DNA from: Crocinitomicaceae bacterium
Lineage (GTDB): Bacteria > Bacteroidota > Bacteroidia > Flavobacteriales_D > Crocinitomicaceae
Direction: 5' to 3'
Length of the DNA stretch: 64,000 bases
NCBI GenBank assembly: GCA_022447665.1
Contig: JAKVAQ010000017.1
Span: 1-64,000 of the forward strand
Below are positions 34,015 through 44,800 of this stretch, one piece after another; the first letter of the stretch is position 1; each line of letters begins with the position of its first letter. The notes beneath the pieces were generated by a model. It was not told where the DNA came from. It saw nothing but the letters and a program-made list of their open reading frames with translations, and did not search any database. The position numbers and the translations under genes are program-made.

Positions 34015-34785
34015 TTATTTGTTTTTAAATGCGTTAATCGCGTTTCGTGTAAAGTCAGAAAGAACTAACTCACCTGACATTGCTGCTCTCACCTTTAAGA
34101 GGTTATCCCAAGTCTCTGTTCCTTCCCAGAATATCTTTTTGAGCATTCGCATTGATTCCGGATTAGATCCAGCAAGTTTTTCTGCAAGCTCGTTTATCGC
34201 CGCATCCATTGATTCTGCATCTTCATATACATGAGCGTACAAGCCTTGTTCTCTCGCCCATTCAGCCGTATTCCATTCAGTGGCATTAATAGTAAGTTGA
34301 GACATCGCCGACATTCCTATTTTTCTTTCAACTGCCGGACCAACAACAAAAGGACCGATACCTACAGCTAATTCGGAAAGTTTCACCGAGGCGTGTTTCG
34401 TAGCAAAACAATAATCAACTGCCGAAGCTACTCCAACTCCACCACCAACAGCTTTTCCTTGTACTCTACCAATAATAAGTTTAGGGCATTTTCTACACGC
34501 ATTAATCACGTTCGCAAAACCTGAGAAAAATTCTTTTCCTTGATCCAAGTCTTTAATAGCGATTAATTCATCGAAGCTCGCTCCAGCACAAAAGGCTCTA
34601 TCTCCGGCTGATTTAAGCACAATTACTTTTACCTCTTTTTGTGCGCCTACGTCTGTAATAGTTTTTGCAAGCTTTGCTAAAATTTTACTTGGTAAAGAAT
34701 TACTTAAAGGATGTCCGAACTCAATGGTTGCGATACCCTTATCGTTAATTTCAGAATTTACGTGTCCTTGATTTATTGCACTCAT
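34015..34785 (-). CDS. Enoyl-CoA hydratase/isomerase family protein
   Basis: The crotonase-fold protein hydrates or isomerises enoyl-CoA thioesters. Signature parts are SAGDRAFCAGASFDEL (CoA-binding loop and first oxyanion-hole residue), GRVQGKAVGGGVGVASAVDYCFAT (second oxyanion-hole Gly) and a helical C-terminal trimerisation part. I place the start at 34785 (MSAINQGHV). A longer frame from 34821 begins inside a GC-rich hairpin repeat and adds MRGRIPWTKILN, which is not family-like. It follows paaZ in the same direction, so it may be paaF/paaG-like, but the rest of the phenylacetate pathway is absent here. Confidence 0.85.
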   Translation of the reverse strand: MSAINQGHVNSEINDKGIATIEFGHPLSNSLPSKILAKLAKTITDVGAQKEVKVIVLKSAGDRAFCAGASFDELIAIKDLDQGKEFFSGFANVINACRKCPKLIIGRVQGKAVGGGVGVASAVDYCFATKHASVKLSELAVGIGPFVVGPAVERKIGMSAMSQLTINATEWNTAEWAREQGLYAHVYEDAESMDAAINELAEKLAGSNPESMRMLKKIFWEGTETWDNLLKVRAAMSGELVLSDFTRNAINAFKNK

Positions 34786-34810
34786 ATTTAAAATTTTTGT
34801 CCAGGGAATC

Positions 34811-34841
34811 CTCCCCCTCAATCCCCCTCCAAAGGGGGAAG
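34811..34841. repeat. GC-rich palindromic repeat (REP-like)
   Basis: TCCCCCT (34822-34828) and AGGGGGA (34833-34839) form a hairpin with a CCAA loop, preceded by a second CTCCCCCTCA block at 34811-34820. The C-runs stand out in this AT-rich region. Elements of this style recur between genes in many Bacteroidota genomes. It sits between paaZ and the hydratase start and, on the minus strand, could slow transcription or stabilise the upstream mRNA. Confidence 0.55.
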
Positions 34842-34846
34842 ATTAA

Positions 34847-36898
34847 TTATTTTGATTGATCTAATTTTTTAACCATTGTAAGAATCGTAGCTACACCGAT
34901 AGTATCTCCCGTTTCATCATACATATCAACGAGGAACTTCACAATTCCTTTAGCTACATCCTCGTCATTCTTTTTCTCTTGGTCAATTTTTTCTTTTACA
35001 GTGAAGCGAACCCCCATAGTAGTTCCGATATAAACTGGCTTTGTGAATCTACATTCATCAATTCCATAATTCAATAGTACCGGTCCTTTTTTAGGATCAA
35101 CAAATAGTCCCGCTGCCTTTGCTAAAACAAAGTATCCATGCGCCACTCGCTTTTCGAACATTGTTCCGTCTAAAGAAGTATCGTCAACATGAGCATAAAA
35201 ATTATCTCCACTTACGTTAGCGAAGTTTACAATATCAGCTTCTGTTACTGTGTGTTTATGTGTATAAACTGTATCACCAATATTTAATTCTTCAAAATGC
35301 TGACGGAATACATGAGGATTAGCCTCAGGTTTATCAGCTCCGTATTGGAATTGTTTCGTGATGGCCGTAATTGCTTGCGGGTGCCCTTGAATAGCGGTAC
35401 GTTGCAAGTAATGTTTTACACCACGGATACCACCCATTTCTTCACCTCCACCGGCTCTACCTGGTCCACCATGGGTAAGCATTGGCATTGGAGAACCATG
35501 TCCCGTTGATTCTTTGGCACAACGTTCGTTCAATACAAGAATACGTCCATGCATGGAAGCCGCTTCGGTAACATATTCAGTTGCAATATCCATATCAGAA
35601 GTCACAATAGACGATACTAGAGATCCTTTACCCATACGCGCAATTTTCACAGCATCATCAATATCCTTATAAGGCATTAAGGTACTTACTGGGCCAAAGC
35701 ACTCAATATTGTGCGCTCCAAATTTTTCATGTGGATTATCATTTCTAAAAACAATTGGTGCCATGAAAGCCCCTTTGTTCTTATCCGCTCCAACTACATC
35801 AAAATCCTCTAAATCCCCAATTACAATTTCTTGTTCTTTTAATAAAAGGTCAATGTTCTCTCTAACCCTTTCAACCTGAAGCTTAGTAGCTAATGACCCC
35901 ATTCTTACAGATTTATCTGCTGGATCACCAATAGTAGTTTTAGCAAGTCTTGCCGCAAGCGCGCTTTGTACATCATCCATCAATTCTTCAGGTACAATTA
36001 CACGACGAACAGCCGTACATTTTTGACCCGCTTTTACTGTAATTTCTTTTTGTACTTCTTTAATAAAGATGTCGAAATCAGCAGTTCCCGGAACCGCATC
36101 TTTACCTAAAATTGCAGCGTTTAATGAATCACACTCTAAGTTGAATGGCACGTTATTTTCTTGAATATTTGGAAGGTTAGAAATAACCGAACCTGTGGCA
36201 GCTGAACCAGTAAAGGTTACGGTATCTTCACTTCCCGTAAAATCAACCACACCTCTACCCAAACCAACGACTAATTGTAAAGCTCCCTCAGGTAAAATTC
36301 CAGAAGCAATTATATCTCTGACCATTACCTCGGTGAGATAACAGGTGTACTCCGAAGGTTTCACTATCGCTGGCACACCCGCTAAAAGGTTTACCGCAAT
36401 TTTTTCAAGCATACCCCAAATTGGGAAATTGAAGGCATTAATATGAATAGCAACACCTTGTTTTGGAACCATAATATGGTGTCCTATAAATGATCCTCCT
36501 TTTGATAATGGAACAGCGTTTCCATCAACGTGATAAGGTAGGTCTGGAAGTTGACGACGAAGTGATGCATTTGCAAATAAGTTACCAATTCCGCCTTCTA
36601 TATCAATCCATGAATCCACTCTTGTAGCTCCAGTCCACGCACTTACTTCGTAATACTTCCTTTTGTTTTTTAAAAGAAACATGGCAAGCTCTTTCAACAT
36701 TAAACCGCGCTGGGTAAATGTCATTTTTCGAAGAATTCTGCCCCCTTTATCTTTTGCATAATCCATCATGGCACTGTAGTCCAGTCCAGCTGATGAACAT
36801 GTTCCAATTTGTTCTCCTGTTATTGCGTTGAATAATTCTGTTTCTACTCCTTCTCCACTGATCCACTCACCACAAGCGTAATTCTGATAATTCGTCAT
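34847..36898 (-). CDS. paaZ: Bifunctional PaaZ-like aldehyde dehydrogenase / MaoC-type hydratase
   Basis: The 683-residue fusion has an N-terminal aldehyde dehydrogenase (to about 520) with FNFPIWGMLEKIAVNLLAGVPAIVKPSEYT, FTGSAATG, the catalytic Glu in FNLECDSLN and catalytic Cys in GQKCTAVRRVI. The C-terminal hot-dog MaoC domain (from about 540) has NVSGDNFYAHVDD and RVAHGYFVLAKAAG. In E. coli PaaZ the hydratase opens the oxepin-CoA ring and the dehydrogenase oxidises the aldehyde during phenylacetate breakdown. No paaABCDE genes are in view, so the substrate here is an inference. The downstream hydratase gene probably works with it. Confidence 0.9.
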   Translation of the reverse strand: MTNYQNYACGEWISGEGVETELFNAITGEQIGTCSSAGLDYSAMMDYAKDKGGRILRKMTFTQRGLMLKELAMFLLKNKRKYYEVSAWTGATRVDSWIDIEGGIGNLFANASLRRQLPDLPYHVDGNAVPLSKGGSFIGHHIMVPKQGVAIHINAFNFPIWGMLEKIAVNLLAGVPAIVKPSEYTCYLTEVMVRDIIASGILPEGALQLVVGLGRGVVDFTGSEDTVTFTGSAATGSVISNLPNIQENNVPFNLECDSLNAAILGKDAVPGTADFDIFIKEVQKEITVKAGQKCTAVRRVIVPEELMDDVQSALAARLAKTTIGDPADKSVRMGSLATKLQVERVRENIDLLLKEQEIVIGDLEDFDVVGADKNKGAFMAPIVFRNDNPHEKFGAHNIECFGPVSTLMPYKDIDDAVKIARMGKGSLVSSIVTSDMDIATEYVTEAASMHGRILVLNERCAKESTGHGSPMPMLTHGGPGRAGGGEEMGGIRGVKHYLQRTAIQGHPQAITAITKQFQYGADKPEANPHVFRQHFEELNIGDTVYTHKHTVTEADIVNFANVSGDNFYAHVDDTSLDGTMFEKRVAHGYFVLAKAAGLFVDPKKGPVLLNYGIDECRFTKPVYIGTTMGVRFTVKEKIDQEKKNDEDVAKGIVKFLVDMYDETGDTIGVATILTMVKKLDQSK

Positions 36899-36957
36899 CT
36901 TTGGTCTTGATTTTTAGGACCAATAAAGTTAGATAATCTTTCTTAAAAAATGACTTA

Positions 36958-38670
36958 CTACTCCGCTTTAATGATTCGCTTTGAAATGGTATTTCCTGCT
37001 TGATTTGTAAAAACCACATTGTATAATCCCGCAGACCAATTTCCAGTCTCTATTTCTGCTTTATCTGATTCCGTGGATGAATAAACTAGAACCCCAGTTG
37101 AATTATAGATTTGTACGCTATTAAAATTTGAAGAATTAAGTATTAAGAAATCTGAAAATGGATTAGGATAAAGTTGCATATCATGCCCTAATTCATCAAG
37201 TGTTAATCCTGCTACTATGACTGTTTCACTGAACTCATACTCACAGCCAAACTCGTCCGTAACGATTAGATTTACTGTATATGTCCCATCACTTGAATAT
37301 GAATAGGAAGGGTTTTCTAGTGAAGAACTTCCGCCATCTCCAAAAGACCATTCGTAGGATACACCTCCTGAGGTTATTTTTGTAAAGTCAAAGTTGTTTA
37401 GGTCTTGAGAGTAATCAAAATCAACGGTTAATAATGGTGCCACCTGCACGAAAAAACTCAAGGTATCGGAAGGGTATAGAAGTTGGTCATATTCAATTAC
37501 AGAGATCACGTAATCACCTGCATTTGGAAATTCAAGTTCAATGTAGTTATCATTCATGTCATATACCTCAGTTATTTCTGATGTGTTGTACTCCCATATG
37601 TAATAAGAACTAGCTGAATCAGTAACAGTAAAGGTTAACATATCATCTATACAAGTGATTTGAGAATCTGGTGATAATTTATCTGGGGTTGGCTGAAGAA
37701 TATCTCTCAAGAAAATCATTGTTTCTGGAAGAAGGGTATCACTCCAAAAAGAATTTGGAGGATCATCAAAAGTCCCATTATTTGACCCATCTAGCATGTG
37801 AAGAGAACCTTCGGAAGTAAAATGTTTAACTTGTCGATCAAGATTCATTGAGCGCTCCATGATTGGCTGACCTCCGTAAGTTTCTGGAAGAGTAAACAAA
37901 CCAAAAGGGTGGTCATAAATAAAAGGCACCGTCGGATCATTTTCTCCATGCATAATAAGAATTGGTGGATCTCCAGGTTCAATAAACAGCGTATCATCAA
38001 TTCCTCCCCAGTAATCAAGAACCCCTCGAACTTCAGATGAATGAGGAAAGTCATTACCAGCACAATCGAGACATTCAAGATCATTAACCGTAAATCCTCC
38101 ATAGGTGCTCGCCGGTCTTTCAGACTCTTTATCCATTGATCCTACATACAATGAAATGAAACCGCCGGCAGACATTCCTCCAAAAAAGATAGCATTCGTA
38201 TCTATATGGTAGAGATCTGCATTTTCTTTAAAAAATCTTACCGCCGCTTTTCCATCTTGAATCCCTCTATAAACTGCTCTTTCAGCACTTTCTCCATCTA
38301 GAGGATTAAACCCTTTTCTATAATCTAAGGAAGCTGTTACAAATCCCTTTCTTGCGAATGAATCACAGATCGCAACCATATTATCCACGGTTTTAGACCC
38401 ATTCAAAAAACCACCGGCATGAGCAAAAATTATGAGCGGACGATTATCGTTATCATCTCCATCGGGTAAATAAATATCACAGTTTAAGTCTACTTCCCAA
38501 TAAGGCCACACCCATTGTGGCGCAGAACCATAATTCACATCACTTAGTGTTGTACTTGATGGAAAGATTGTTGATTGATAACGGCTAGGATCGTAAGTTT
38601 GCGCCTTGAGTGATGGCGCCCAAACCAGAAAAAGTAGAAATGGTATAATTCTTTTGAGGGAAAAAGGCAC
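36958..38670 (-). CDS. Secreted esterase/lipase with PKD domain, T9SS type A cargo
   Basis: The 570-residue protein has a signal peptide (MPFSLKRIIPFLLFLVWAPSLKAQ) and an alpha/beta hydrolase domain to about residue 320 with an oxyanion HAGGF motif (IIFAHAGGFLNG) and a GMSAGGF nucleophile elbow. Aspartate in ILIMHGENDPTVPF and a late His (SEGSLHML) complete the triad. A PKD domain follows (YEWSFGDGGSSSLENPSYSY) and a type A sorting domain ends it (MQLYPNPFSDFLIL to RIIKAE). It resembles carboxylesterase/BD-FAE-like enzymes. Substrate is unknown. It should act outside the cell. Confidence 0.85.
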   Translation of the reverse strand: MPFSLKRIIPFLLFLVWAPSLKAQTYDPSRYQSTIFPSSTTLSDVNYGSAPQWVWPYWEVDLNCDIYLPDGDDNDNRPLIIFAHAGGFLNGSKTVDNMVAICDSFARKGFVTASLDYRKGFNPLDGESAERAVYRGIQDGKAAVRFFKENADLYHIDTNAIFFGGMSAGGFISLYVGSMDKESERPASTYGGFTVNDLECLDCAGNDFPHSSEVRGVLDYWGGIDDTLFIEPGDPPILIMHGENDPTVPFIYDHPFGLFTLPETYGGQPIMERSMNLDRQVKHFTSEGSLHMLDGSNNGTFDDPPNSFWSDTLLPETMIFLRDILQPTPDKLSPDSQITCIDDMLTFTVTDSASSYYIWEYNTSEITEVYDMNDNYIELEFPNAGDYVISVIEYDQLLYPSDTLSFFVQVAPLLTVDFDYSQDLNNFDFTKITSGGVSYEWSFGDGGSSSLENPSYSYSSDGTYTVNLIVTDEFGCEYEFSETVIVAGLTLDELGHDMQLYPNPFSDFLILNSSNFNSVQIYNSTGVLVYSSTESDKAEIETGNWSAGLYNVVFTNQAGNTISKRIIKAE

Positions 38671-38720
38671 TCCCTAATTTACGGATTTATGGGAAAAGCT
38701 GCAACTAGAAGAAATTAGAA

Positions 38721-39698
38721 TTAATCCTTAAGGGTCATCTTAACCAATTCTGATAGCGTTTCTTTTAAATCTTTACCTGCTGCTTTTAATTGTTGCGGCA
38801 CAATACTCTCCTCTGACATTCCTGGGTTTGAATTGACCTCTATAATATGTGGAAGTTCATTTTCTAGCACGATGTAATCGATACGCGCCAATCCAAAAAG
38901 ACCTAATCTGCGATAAACATTCTTGGAAATTTCATGAATATTTTTTAGTGTATCTTCTGATATTTCGGCTGGGGTGACCTCATTGGAAGCACCTTCATAC
39001 TTCGCCGCGTAATCAAAAAACTCCTGCTCAGTTAATATTTCTGTTGGTGGAAGCGCTATAAGTTCAGATTCCCCTTGGTAAATACCACAGGTAATTTCTC
39101 TTCCCGTTAATGCTTCCTCTATTACAACCTCATTCCCTTCTTCGAAAGCTTTAGCAATCGCCAAAGGCATTTCCATTAGGGTTTTTACTTTAGAAATACC
39201 GAAACTTGAACCTCCATCATTCGGTTTTACAAAACACGGAAAACCGAGCTCATCTGCAATTTCAATTGGGTTGGGCGTATCTCCTTTTCTAAGCAAGATA
39301 GCTTTTGCAGTGCGCACGCCAAATTTATTTAAGAAGCTATTGCAAGCCCATTTATTAAATGATAAAGAAGCCGCAAAAGCATTCGAATTCACATATGGAA
39401 TACCTAGCATATCAAAATAAGCTTGAAGTTTTCCGTCCTCTCCTGGAGTTCCGTGAATAATTATATATGCAAGATCGAAAGAGATAACCTCTTCATTTTT
39501 AAAGAAGGTAAACTTGTTTTTATCAATTGGGTATACCCCTCCACTGCTATGTACATGCCAAGAATTTTCGGTAATCTCAACCATATAAGGCTTGTAGAGG
39601 TTATCATCAATATTCTGGAATATTATCCCAGCACTTTTCTCTGAAATTCCGGCTTCAGAAGAATATCCTCCATAAACAATTGCAATCTTCTTTTTCAT
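38721..39698 (-). CDS. ddl: D-alanine--D-alanine ligase
   Basis: The 325-residue ATP-grasp enzyme joins two D-Ala for peptidoglycan. The marks are IAIVYGGYSSEAGISEKSA at the N-terminus, IIHGTPGEDGKLQAYFDMLGIPYV, FPCFVKPNDGGSSFGISKV, EEALTGREITCGIY, and the metal- and substrate-binding IIEVNSNPGMSEESIVPQQ. The length is typical. It is transcribed in the same direction as the M20 dipeptidase group but with its own upstream gap. Confidence 0.93.
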   Translation of the reverse strand: MKKKIAIVYGGYSSEAGISEKSAGIIFQNIDDNLYKPYMVEITENSWHVHSSGGVYPIDKNKFTFFKNEEVISFDLAYIIIHGTPGEDGKLQAYFDMLGIPYVNSNAFAASLSFNKWACNSFLNKFGVRTAKAILLRKGDTPNPIEIADELGFPCFVKPNDGGSSFGISKVKTLMEMPLAIAKAFEEGNEVVIEEALTGREITCGIYQGESELIALPPTEILTEQEFFDYAAKYEGASNEVTPAEISEDTLKNIHEISKNVYRRLGLFGLARIDYIVLENELPHIIEVNSNPGMSEESIVPQQLKAAGKDLKETLSELVKMTLKD

Positions 39699-39790
39699 AA
39701 GTACACAGGTTTACCTCGCTGAAGTAAAGTTCATGATTTTGGTGGAAATAAATCGAGATTATCCTCTGTGAAATATCAACAAAGAGATTC

Positions 39791-40270
39791 TTAAAAGAAT
39801 GACATAAACTCATCAAATGTGAGTTCATAGGTATAATCAAGCTGAAATTTTATTCGAAAAATCCCAACCCCTGCTTTCATTTTACCATTCATATTAAAAT
39901 CGATTGGCTTACCTGAAAGCAAGTACATTACACTTGAAAAAGCACTTTTCACAAAATCTCCAGGATCACCTTTTAGCGCAAAGGGATAAGCCCCCTCACT
40001 TTTCCGTTTGATTTTGATTTTGTCTTCAATACGTACCCATCCACAATCAGACCCTGCAATGCTTAAAAACAGAGACGAAGGTTTGATTACTATCCCATAC
40101 CAATTAGGATTATTGATAACATAGTCAAAACGAACAATAAGGTCTTCATCGGTTCTTTCAACCGAGAAATTTTCCATCGACTTAAATTCTAAATCTTTAT
40201 AAAAGAAACCCGCCTTAGCCAGAGGACTAAAAGCTAGAAACGAACTAAAAATCAGAATTCGTGTCATCAT
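39791..40270 (-). CDS. Secreted LEA/WHy-like beta-sandwich protein
   Basis: The 159-residue protein starts with a short signal peptide (MMTRILIFSSFLAFSPLAKAG). It continues with a compact beta-sandwich having FDYVINNPNWYGIVIKPSSLFLSI, which resembles the water-stress/hypersensitive-response (LEA type 2) domain of small periplasmic proteins. It overlaps the M20 dipeptidase stop by 4 nt (ATGA), so the two are probably coupled. The role is unknown. Family placement rests on the NNPNW motif and strand pattern and is moderate. Confidence 0.6.
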   Translation of the reverse strand: MMTRILIFSSFLAFSPLAKAGFFYKDLEFKSMENFSVERTDEDLIVRFDYVINNPNWYGIVIKPSSLFLSIAGSDCGWVRIEDKIKIKRKSEGAYPFALKGDPGDFVKSAFSSVMYLLSGKPIDFNMNGKMKAGVGIFRIKFQLDYTYELTFDEFMSFF

Positions 40271-41649
40271 TTCTTAAGTTCTGCGTAATGCTTGTAAAAT
40301 AATGGAATAGTTTCAATTCCCTTATAGAAGTTGAATAAACCGTAATGCTCGTTTGGTGAGTGTATCGCATCAGAATCCAAGCCAAAGCCAAGTAAAACTG
40401 TTTTTAAACCTAATTTTCTTTCGAACATTTCAACCAAAGGAATAGAACCGCCACCTCTTTCTGGGAAAGGTTCTTTTCCAAAAGTCTCTTTCATTGCTAA
40501 GCTTGCTGCTTTGTACTCAATAGAGTCCATAGTAATCACAGCTGGTTCACCACCATGATGTGGTTTTACATTTACCTTTACAGTATCCGGAGCAATTTTT
40601 TCGAAATGGCTCTTAAATAGTTCAGTAATCTTATCAGAAGTTTGATTTGGCACTAATCGCATTGATATTTTAGCATGTGCTTTTGAAGGAATTACAGTCT
40701 TAGCTCCTTCACCAATATAACCACCCCATATTCCGTTTACGTCAAGCGTTGGACGAATTGAAGCACGTTCTCTTGTTGTGTAACCCTTTTCTCCTGTGGA
40801 TTTAGGGATACCAATTTCATTACAATATGTCTCTTCAGAAAAAGGAGCTCCATCTAGCAATGTTCTGTCTGCTTCACTCAATTCCAACACATCATCGTAC
40901 ATACCATCAACTGTAATTCTTCCCTCTTCATCATGTAAAGAAGCAATCATCTTGGTAAGTACGTTAATTGGATTCGCTACAGCTCCACCATAAAGGCCAG
41001 AATGTAAATCTCTGTTTGGTCCTTCTACTTCCACTTCCAAATAACTTAAACCACGCAAGCCTGTGCAAATTGAAGGGACATCGTTTGCAATCATTCCAGT
41101 ATCTGAAACTAGAACAACATCAGCTTCCAGGTTATCTTTATGTTCATCTACAAAAATTGGTAGGTTTACAGATCCTACTTCTTCTTCCCCTTCAATTAAG
41201 AATTTCACGTTACAATTAAGCGTGTTCGTCTTAACCATTGCTTCAAATGCCTTAAAGTGCATAAAAAGCTGACCTTTATCATCGCATGCTCCTCTCGCAA
41301 AGATGGCACCTTCCGGATGAATCTCAGTTTCTTTAATTATTGGCTCGAAAGGCGCCGAATCCCACAATTCTAGAGGGTCTGGCGGTTGCACATCATAATG
41401 TCCGTAAACTAAAATAGTGGGAAGGTTCTCTCCTATAATGTGTTCTCCAAATACAATCGGGTGACCCGCTGTTTGAAATTTTTCTACTTTTTGAACACCT
41501 AAATTCTTTAGGTGGTTTAATATAAAATCTGCTGTTTTATCAACCTCAGTTTTGTATTGATCGTCAGCAGAAATTGATGGTATTTTTAAAAGATCGATCA
41601 GTTCTTCTAAAAAACGTTCTTTATTGTCTTGTAAATATTGATTTATCAT
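40267..41649 (-). CDS. M20-family dipeptidase
   Basis: The 460-residue zinc peptidase resembles carnosinase/DapE-type enzymes. It has YGHYDVQPPDPLELW (first metal His and Asp), GACDDKGQLFMHFKAFEA, IEGEEEVGS (general base Glu-Glu), SDTGMIANDVPSICTGLRG, the dimer domain with DLHSGLYGG, and DAIHSPNEHYGLFNF at the end. It is probably a cytoplasmic dipeptidase for nutrient or cell-wall peptides; ddl and this gene being close may be chance. A TATTTTTG box at 41673-41680 suggests the promoter. Confidence 0.9.
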   Translation of the reverse strand: MINQYLQDNKERFLEELIDLLKIPSISADDQYKTEVDKTADFILNHLKNLGVQKVEKFQTAGHPIVFGEHIIGENLPTILVYGHYDVQPPDPLELWDSAPFEPIIKETEIHPEGAIFARGACDDKGQLFMHFKAFEAMVKTNTLNCNVKFLIEGEEEVGSVNLPIFVDEHKDNLEADVVLVSDTGMIANDVPSICTGLRGLSYLEVEVEGPNRDLHSGLYGGAVANPINVLTKMIASLHDEEGRITVDGMYDDVLELSEADRTLLDGAPFSEETYCNEIGIPKSTGEKGYTTRERASIRPTLDVNGIWGGYIGEGAKTVIPSKAHAKISMRLVPNQTSDKITELFKSHFEKIAPDTVKVNVKPHHGGEPAVITMDSIEYKAASLAMKETFGKEPFPERGGGSIPLVEMFERKLGLKTVLLGFGLDSDAIHSPNEHYGLFNFYKGIETIPLFYKHYAELKK

Positions 41650-41779
41650 TCGGTACTAAGTCTGAAACGACGCAAAAATAGTGACTAATATGTTATTTAT
41701 AGTAGGTAAATTTCGTTTTTTAGATCGAACCTTATTTTTACCCGTTAAAACTCAATTCTTCTTTTTCAAATGATGCAAC

Positions 41780-41787
41780 TATCTTTG
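41780..41787 (+). promoter_or_regulatory. Putative -7 box of the large adhesin gene
   Basis: TATCTTTG matches TAnnTTTG, 39 nt ahead of the ATG at 41826. No clear TTG is found at -33. Confidence 0.45.
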
Positions 41788-41825
41788 CCAAAACCTCGTT
41801 TTTAAAGAAGTTAACAATTCAAACT

Positions 41826-44800
41826 ATGTTAAAGTCACTTAAATCCCTATTAAGCTTATCAGCATTCGTTGCATTCACAGGCTTTTCTCAAATTACAGTC
41901 ACTAACGACATGACTCCTGAAGAGTATGTACAAGACGTGTTAGTTGGTTCAGGTGTAACCGTTAGTAATGTTACATTTAATGGTACCGTTCCTGCTGCAA
42001 CTGTTATTCAAGCGCAAGTAGGTTATTTTAGTGCCGGTGCGAGTGGTTTTGCAATTCCAGAAGGAGTTATCATAGCGACGGGTGATTGTACAGTTGCTGA
42101 GGGTCCTAATGACAGTGGAAGTGCTTCGGGTGGAACTTTTCCTGATCCGTTTGATGCGGATTTAGATGCGATTTGTTCGGCAAGTTTGAATGATGCGGCT
42201 ATCCTAGAATTTGATTTTATTCCAGATGGAGACTCGATTAACTTTAATTACATTTTTGGATCTGAAGAATATCTTGAGTTCGTTGATGCAGGATTTAACG
42301 ATGCATTTGGTTTCTTCTTAAGTGGGCCTGGTATAGCTGGTCCGTATACTGGTGGAGCTGTAAACTTGGCCGTTGTTCCTGGTACAGGGACTCCTGGTAC
42401 TCCTGTAACAATTGATAATGTGAATGATGTAGACAACGCTACCTACTTCATAGATAACGCCGGAGGCACAGCGGTACAATATGATGGACACACAGTGGTT
42501 ATGACCGCTAGTGCGGAGGTAGAATGTGGAGAAACGTATCATATTAAATTAGCAATTTGTGATGCTGGTGATGGTGCTTGGGATTCAGGAGTATTTATAG
42601 AGGCTAACTCTTTTTCATCAAATGGAATACAAGTTGAAATTGCTTCCGCAACTGGATCTTTTGCAATTACAGAAAGCTGTGATTCTGCCCTTGTAACATT
42701 TATCCGTCCTGCTGATTCTGACACATCTGTTTTAGATGTAGACTACGGTGTCGGTGGAACAGCAACTAACGGTGTTGATTATGACTTTTTACCAGGTACG
42801 ATTACTTTCCCAATCGGCGAGGATACTGTACAATTCTGGATTGTACCTAATGCAGATGGACTAACTGAAGGCACTGAGACCCTTATTATATCAGTTGAAA
42901 TAGTGAATGCTTGTGGTGACACAATAACCACAGAAGCGACGGTCGAGATAATAGACCCCTTGCCCTTCAACGTCACCTTTGCCGATGTATTTATAGATTG
43001 TCCTGAAGATTTTGTGACATTGGCCGCCGCCACAGACGGTGGTGTACCAGACTTTGAATATCTCTGGAGCACTGGTGAAACAACGACAACAATAGACGTT
43101 CCAGGAGATGTGCCAGGAGTTACAACCTATACTGTGGATATTACGGATGCCTGCGGAGTATCCGCCTCTGCTGATATTGATGTGAATCTAACACCGGCTC
43201 CGGTTCCAACAATTGACTTTGATCAAATTACATATACTATATGCCCTGGACAGGATGCCGATATCGATGCAACCGTTAATGATCCATATTCAGTACCTGT
43301 AGATTATTCTTGGGCACCGACTGGAGAGACAATTGAAGACATTACAGTTTCGCCTGCAGTTGACACATGGTATTATTTAACCATTGACGATGGATGCTAT
43401 GAAGTAACCGATTCAGTGAAAGTTGTATTAGGTGGAGTAGATATTACTTCGATTGATGTAGTAGATGCAACGGATTGTCCTGGTGGAGCAGGAATCCCGA
43501 CTCCTGGATCAATTACAGTGAACCCTTCTACTGGATTAGGATGGAGTTATGAAATTATTGGATATGTACCACCTCAGCCTACAGGTGTTTTCCCAGGATT
43601 AGATGGAGGTATCAATTACATCGTCTCTGTTACAGATGATGAAGGATGTGTAACTGACACTGTTGTTTACGTGGGATTAGGCGCAAACGAAGTATTTGCT
43701 GATTTTGTATTGGATTCTCTTAGAGATGTTTCGTGTTTTGGAGCAAATGACGGAGGTGCCTTTGTAGAAAACATTACAGGAGGTTTATCCCCTCCATTTG
43801 ACGTGGTATGGACACATACTTCAGGAGTACATGATACTGATTTTGCTGTACCTACCGGTAGTGATTCTGAACAAGACAACTTATTCGGAGGCACATGGGT
43901 AGTAACCGCAACAGACGGTTCAGGTTGTGCTTGGTCGCAAGTATTTGAAATTGTTGAACCAGAAGAATTAACACTTGACTTTACAGTTGCAAACCCAACT
44001 TGTTTTGAATTTACCGATGGTTCGGTAACGATCAACACTTCTGGAGGAGTTGGTGGATATATTTTCGTAATTGAAGATGATGCTGGCACTCTATTAAACC
44101 CTGGAAACTCAACTACTGCTAATACATTACCTGCAGGAACATACTACGCTTCAGTAACAGATGCAAATGGTTGTTTTGTTGATGGATCGGTAACCATTGA
44201 TGATCCCGGTGAAATAATGGTAGATCTTGTAATTAACGATTTACTTTGTTATGGTGTTAATGAAGGAAATATCCTTGCAGATACCGTTTATAACTATACC
44301 GGAGTATATGACTCAATCGGTTATTTCTGGGCTCCAAACCCTTCTGGATTAAATGGAATTGGTGAGAACTATGCTCGATTTCTACCTGCAGGAGATTACA
44401 CGTTAACAATTAACGACCAAAACGGATGTTCTAATGTATTTGACATTACAATTACTTCGCCTCCACCAATCGAATTTTCAGAGTTTGGTTACGAGCCAGC
44501 ATATTGTAGACAATTTGGTTTCCAATCTGGAAATGGAGTCGTATTTGCGGCAGCTACTGGAGGAACACCAGATTTTACTTATGAATGGTTAAACTTAGAA
44601 ACTGGAGCAACGAATACCTCTACAACGTGGGGAGGTCTAAACCCGGGAGATTACCAAATAAGTGTAAGAGATGATAATGGATGTTTATTAACGGATATTA
44701 TTACTGTAGATTCAATCAATCCTGTTGCTGCATTTACACCAACTTCAGATCAATTCCTAACCATTGGTCAATGCGAGGGAACTGCCATCGTAGATGTTTT

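Noticed and set aside
43667-44089. 140-codon minus-strand ORF
   Set aside because: It is a shadow of the adhesin gene, with low-complexity Pro/Ser/Thr content and no recognisable motif.
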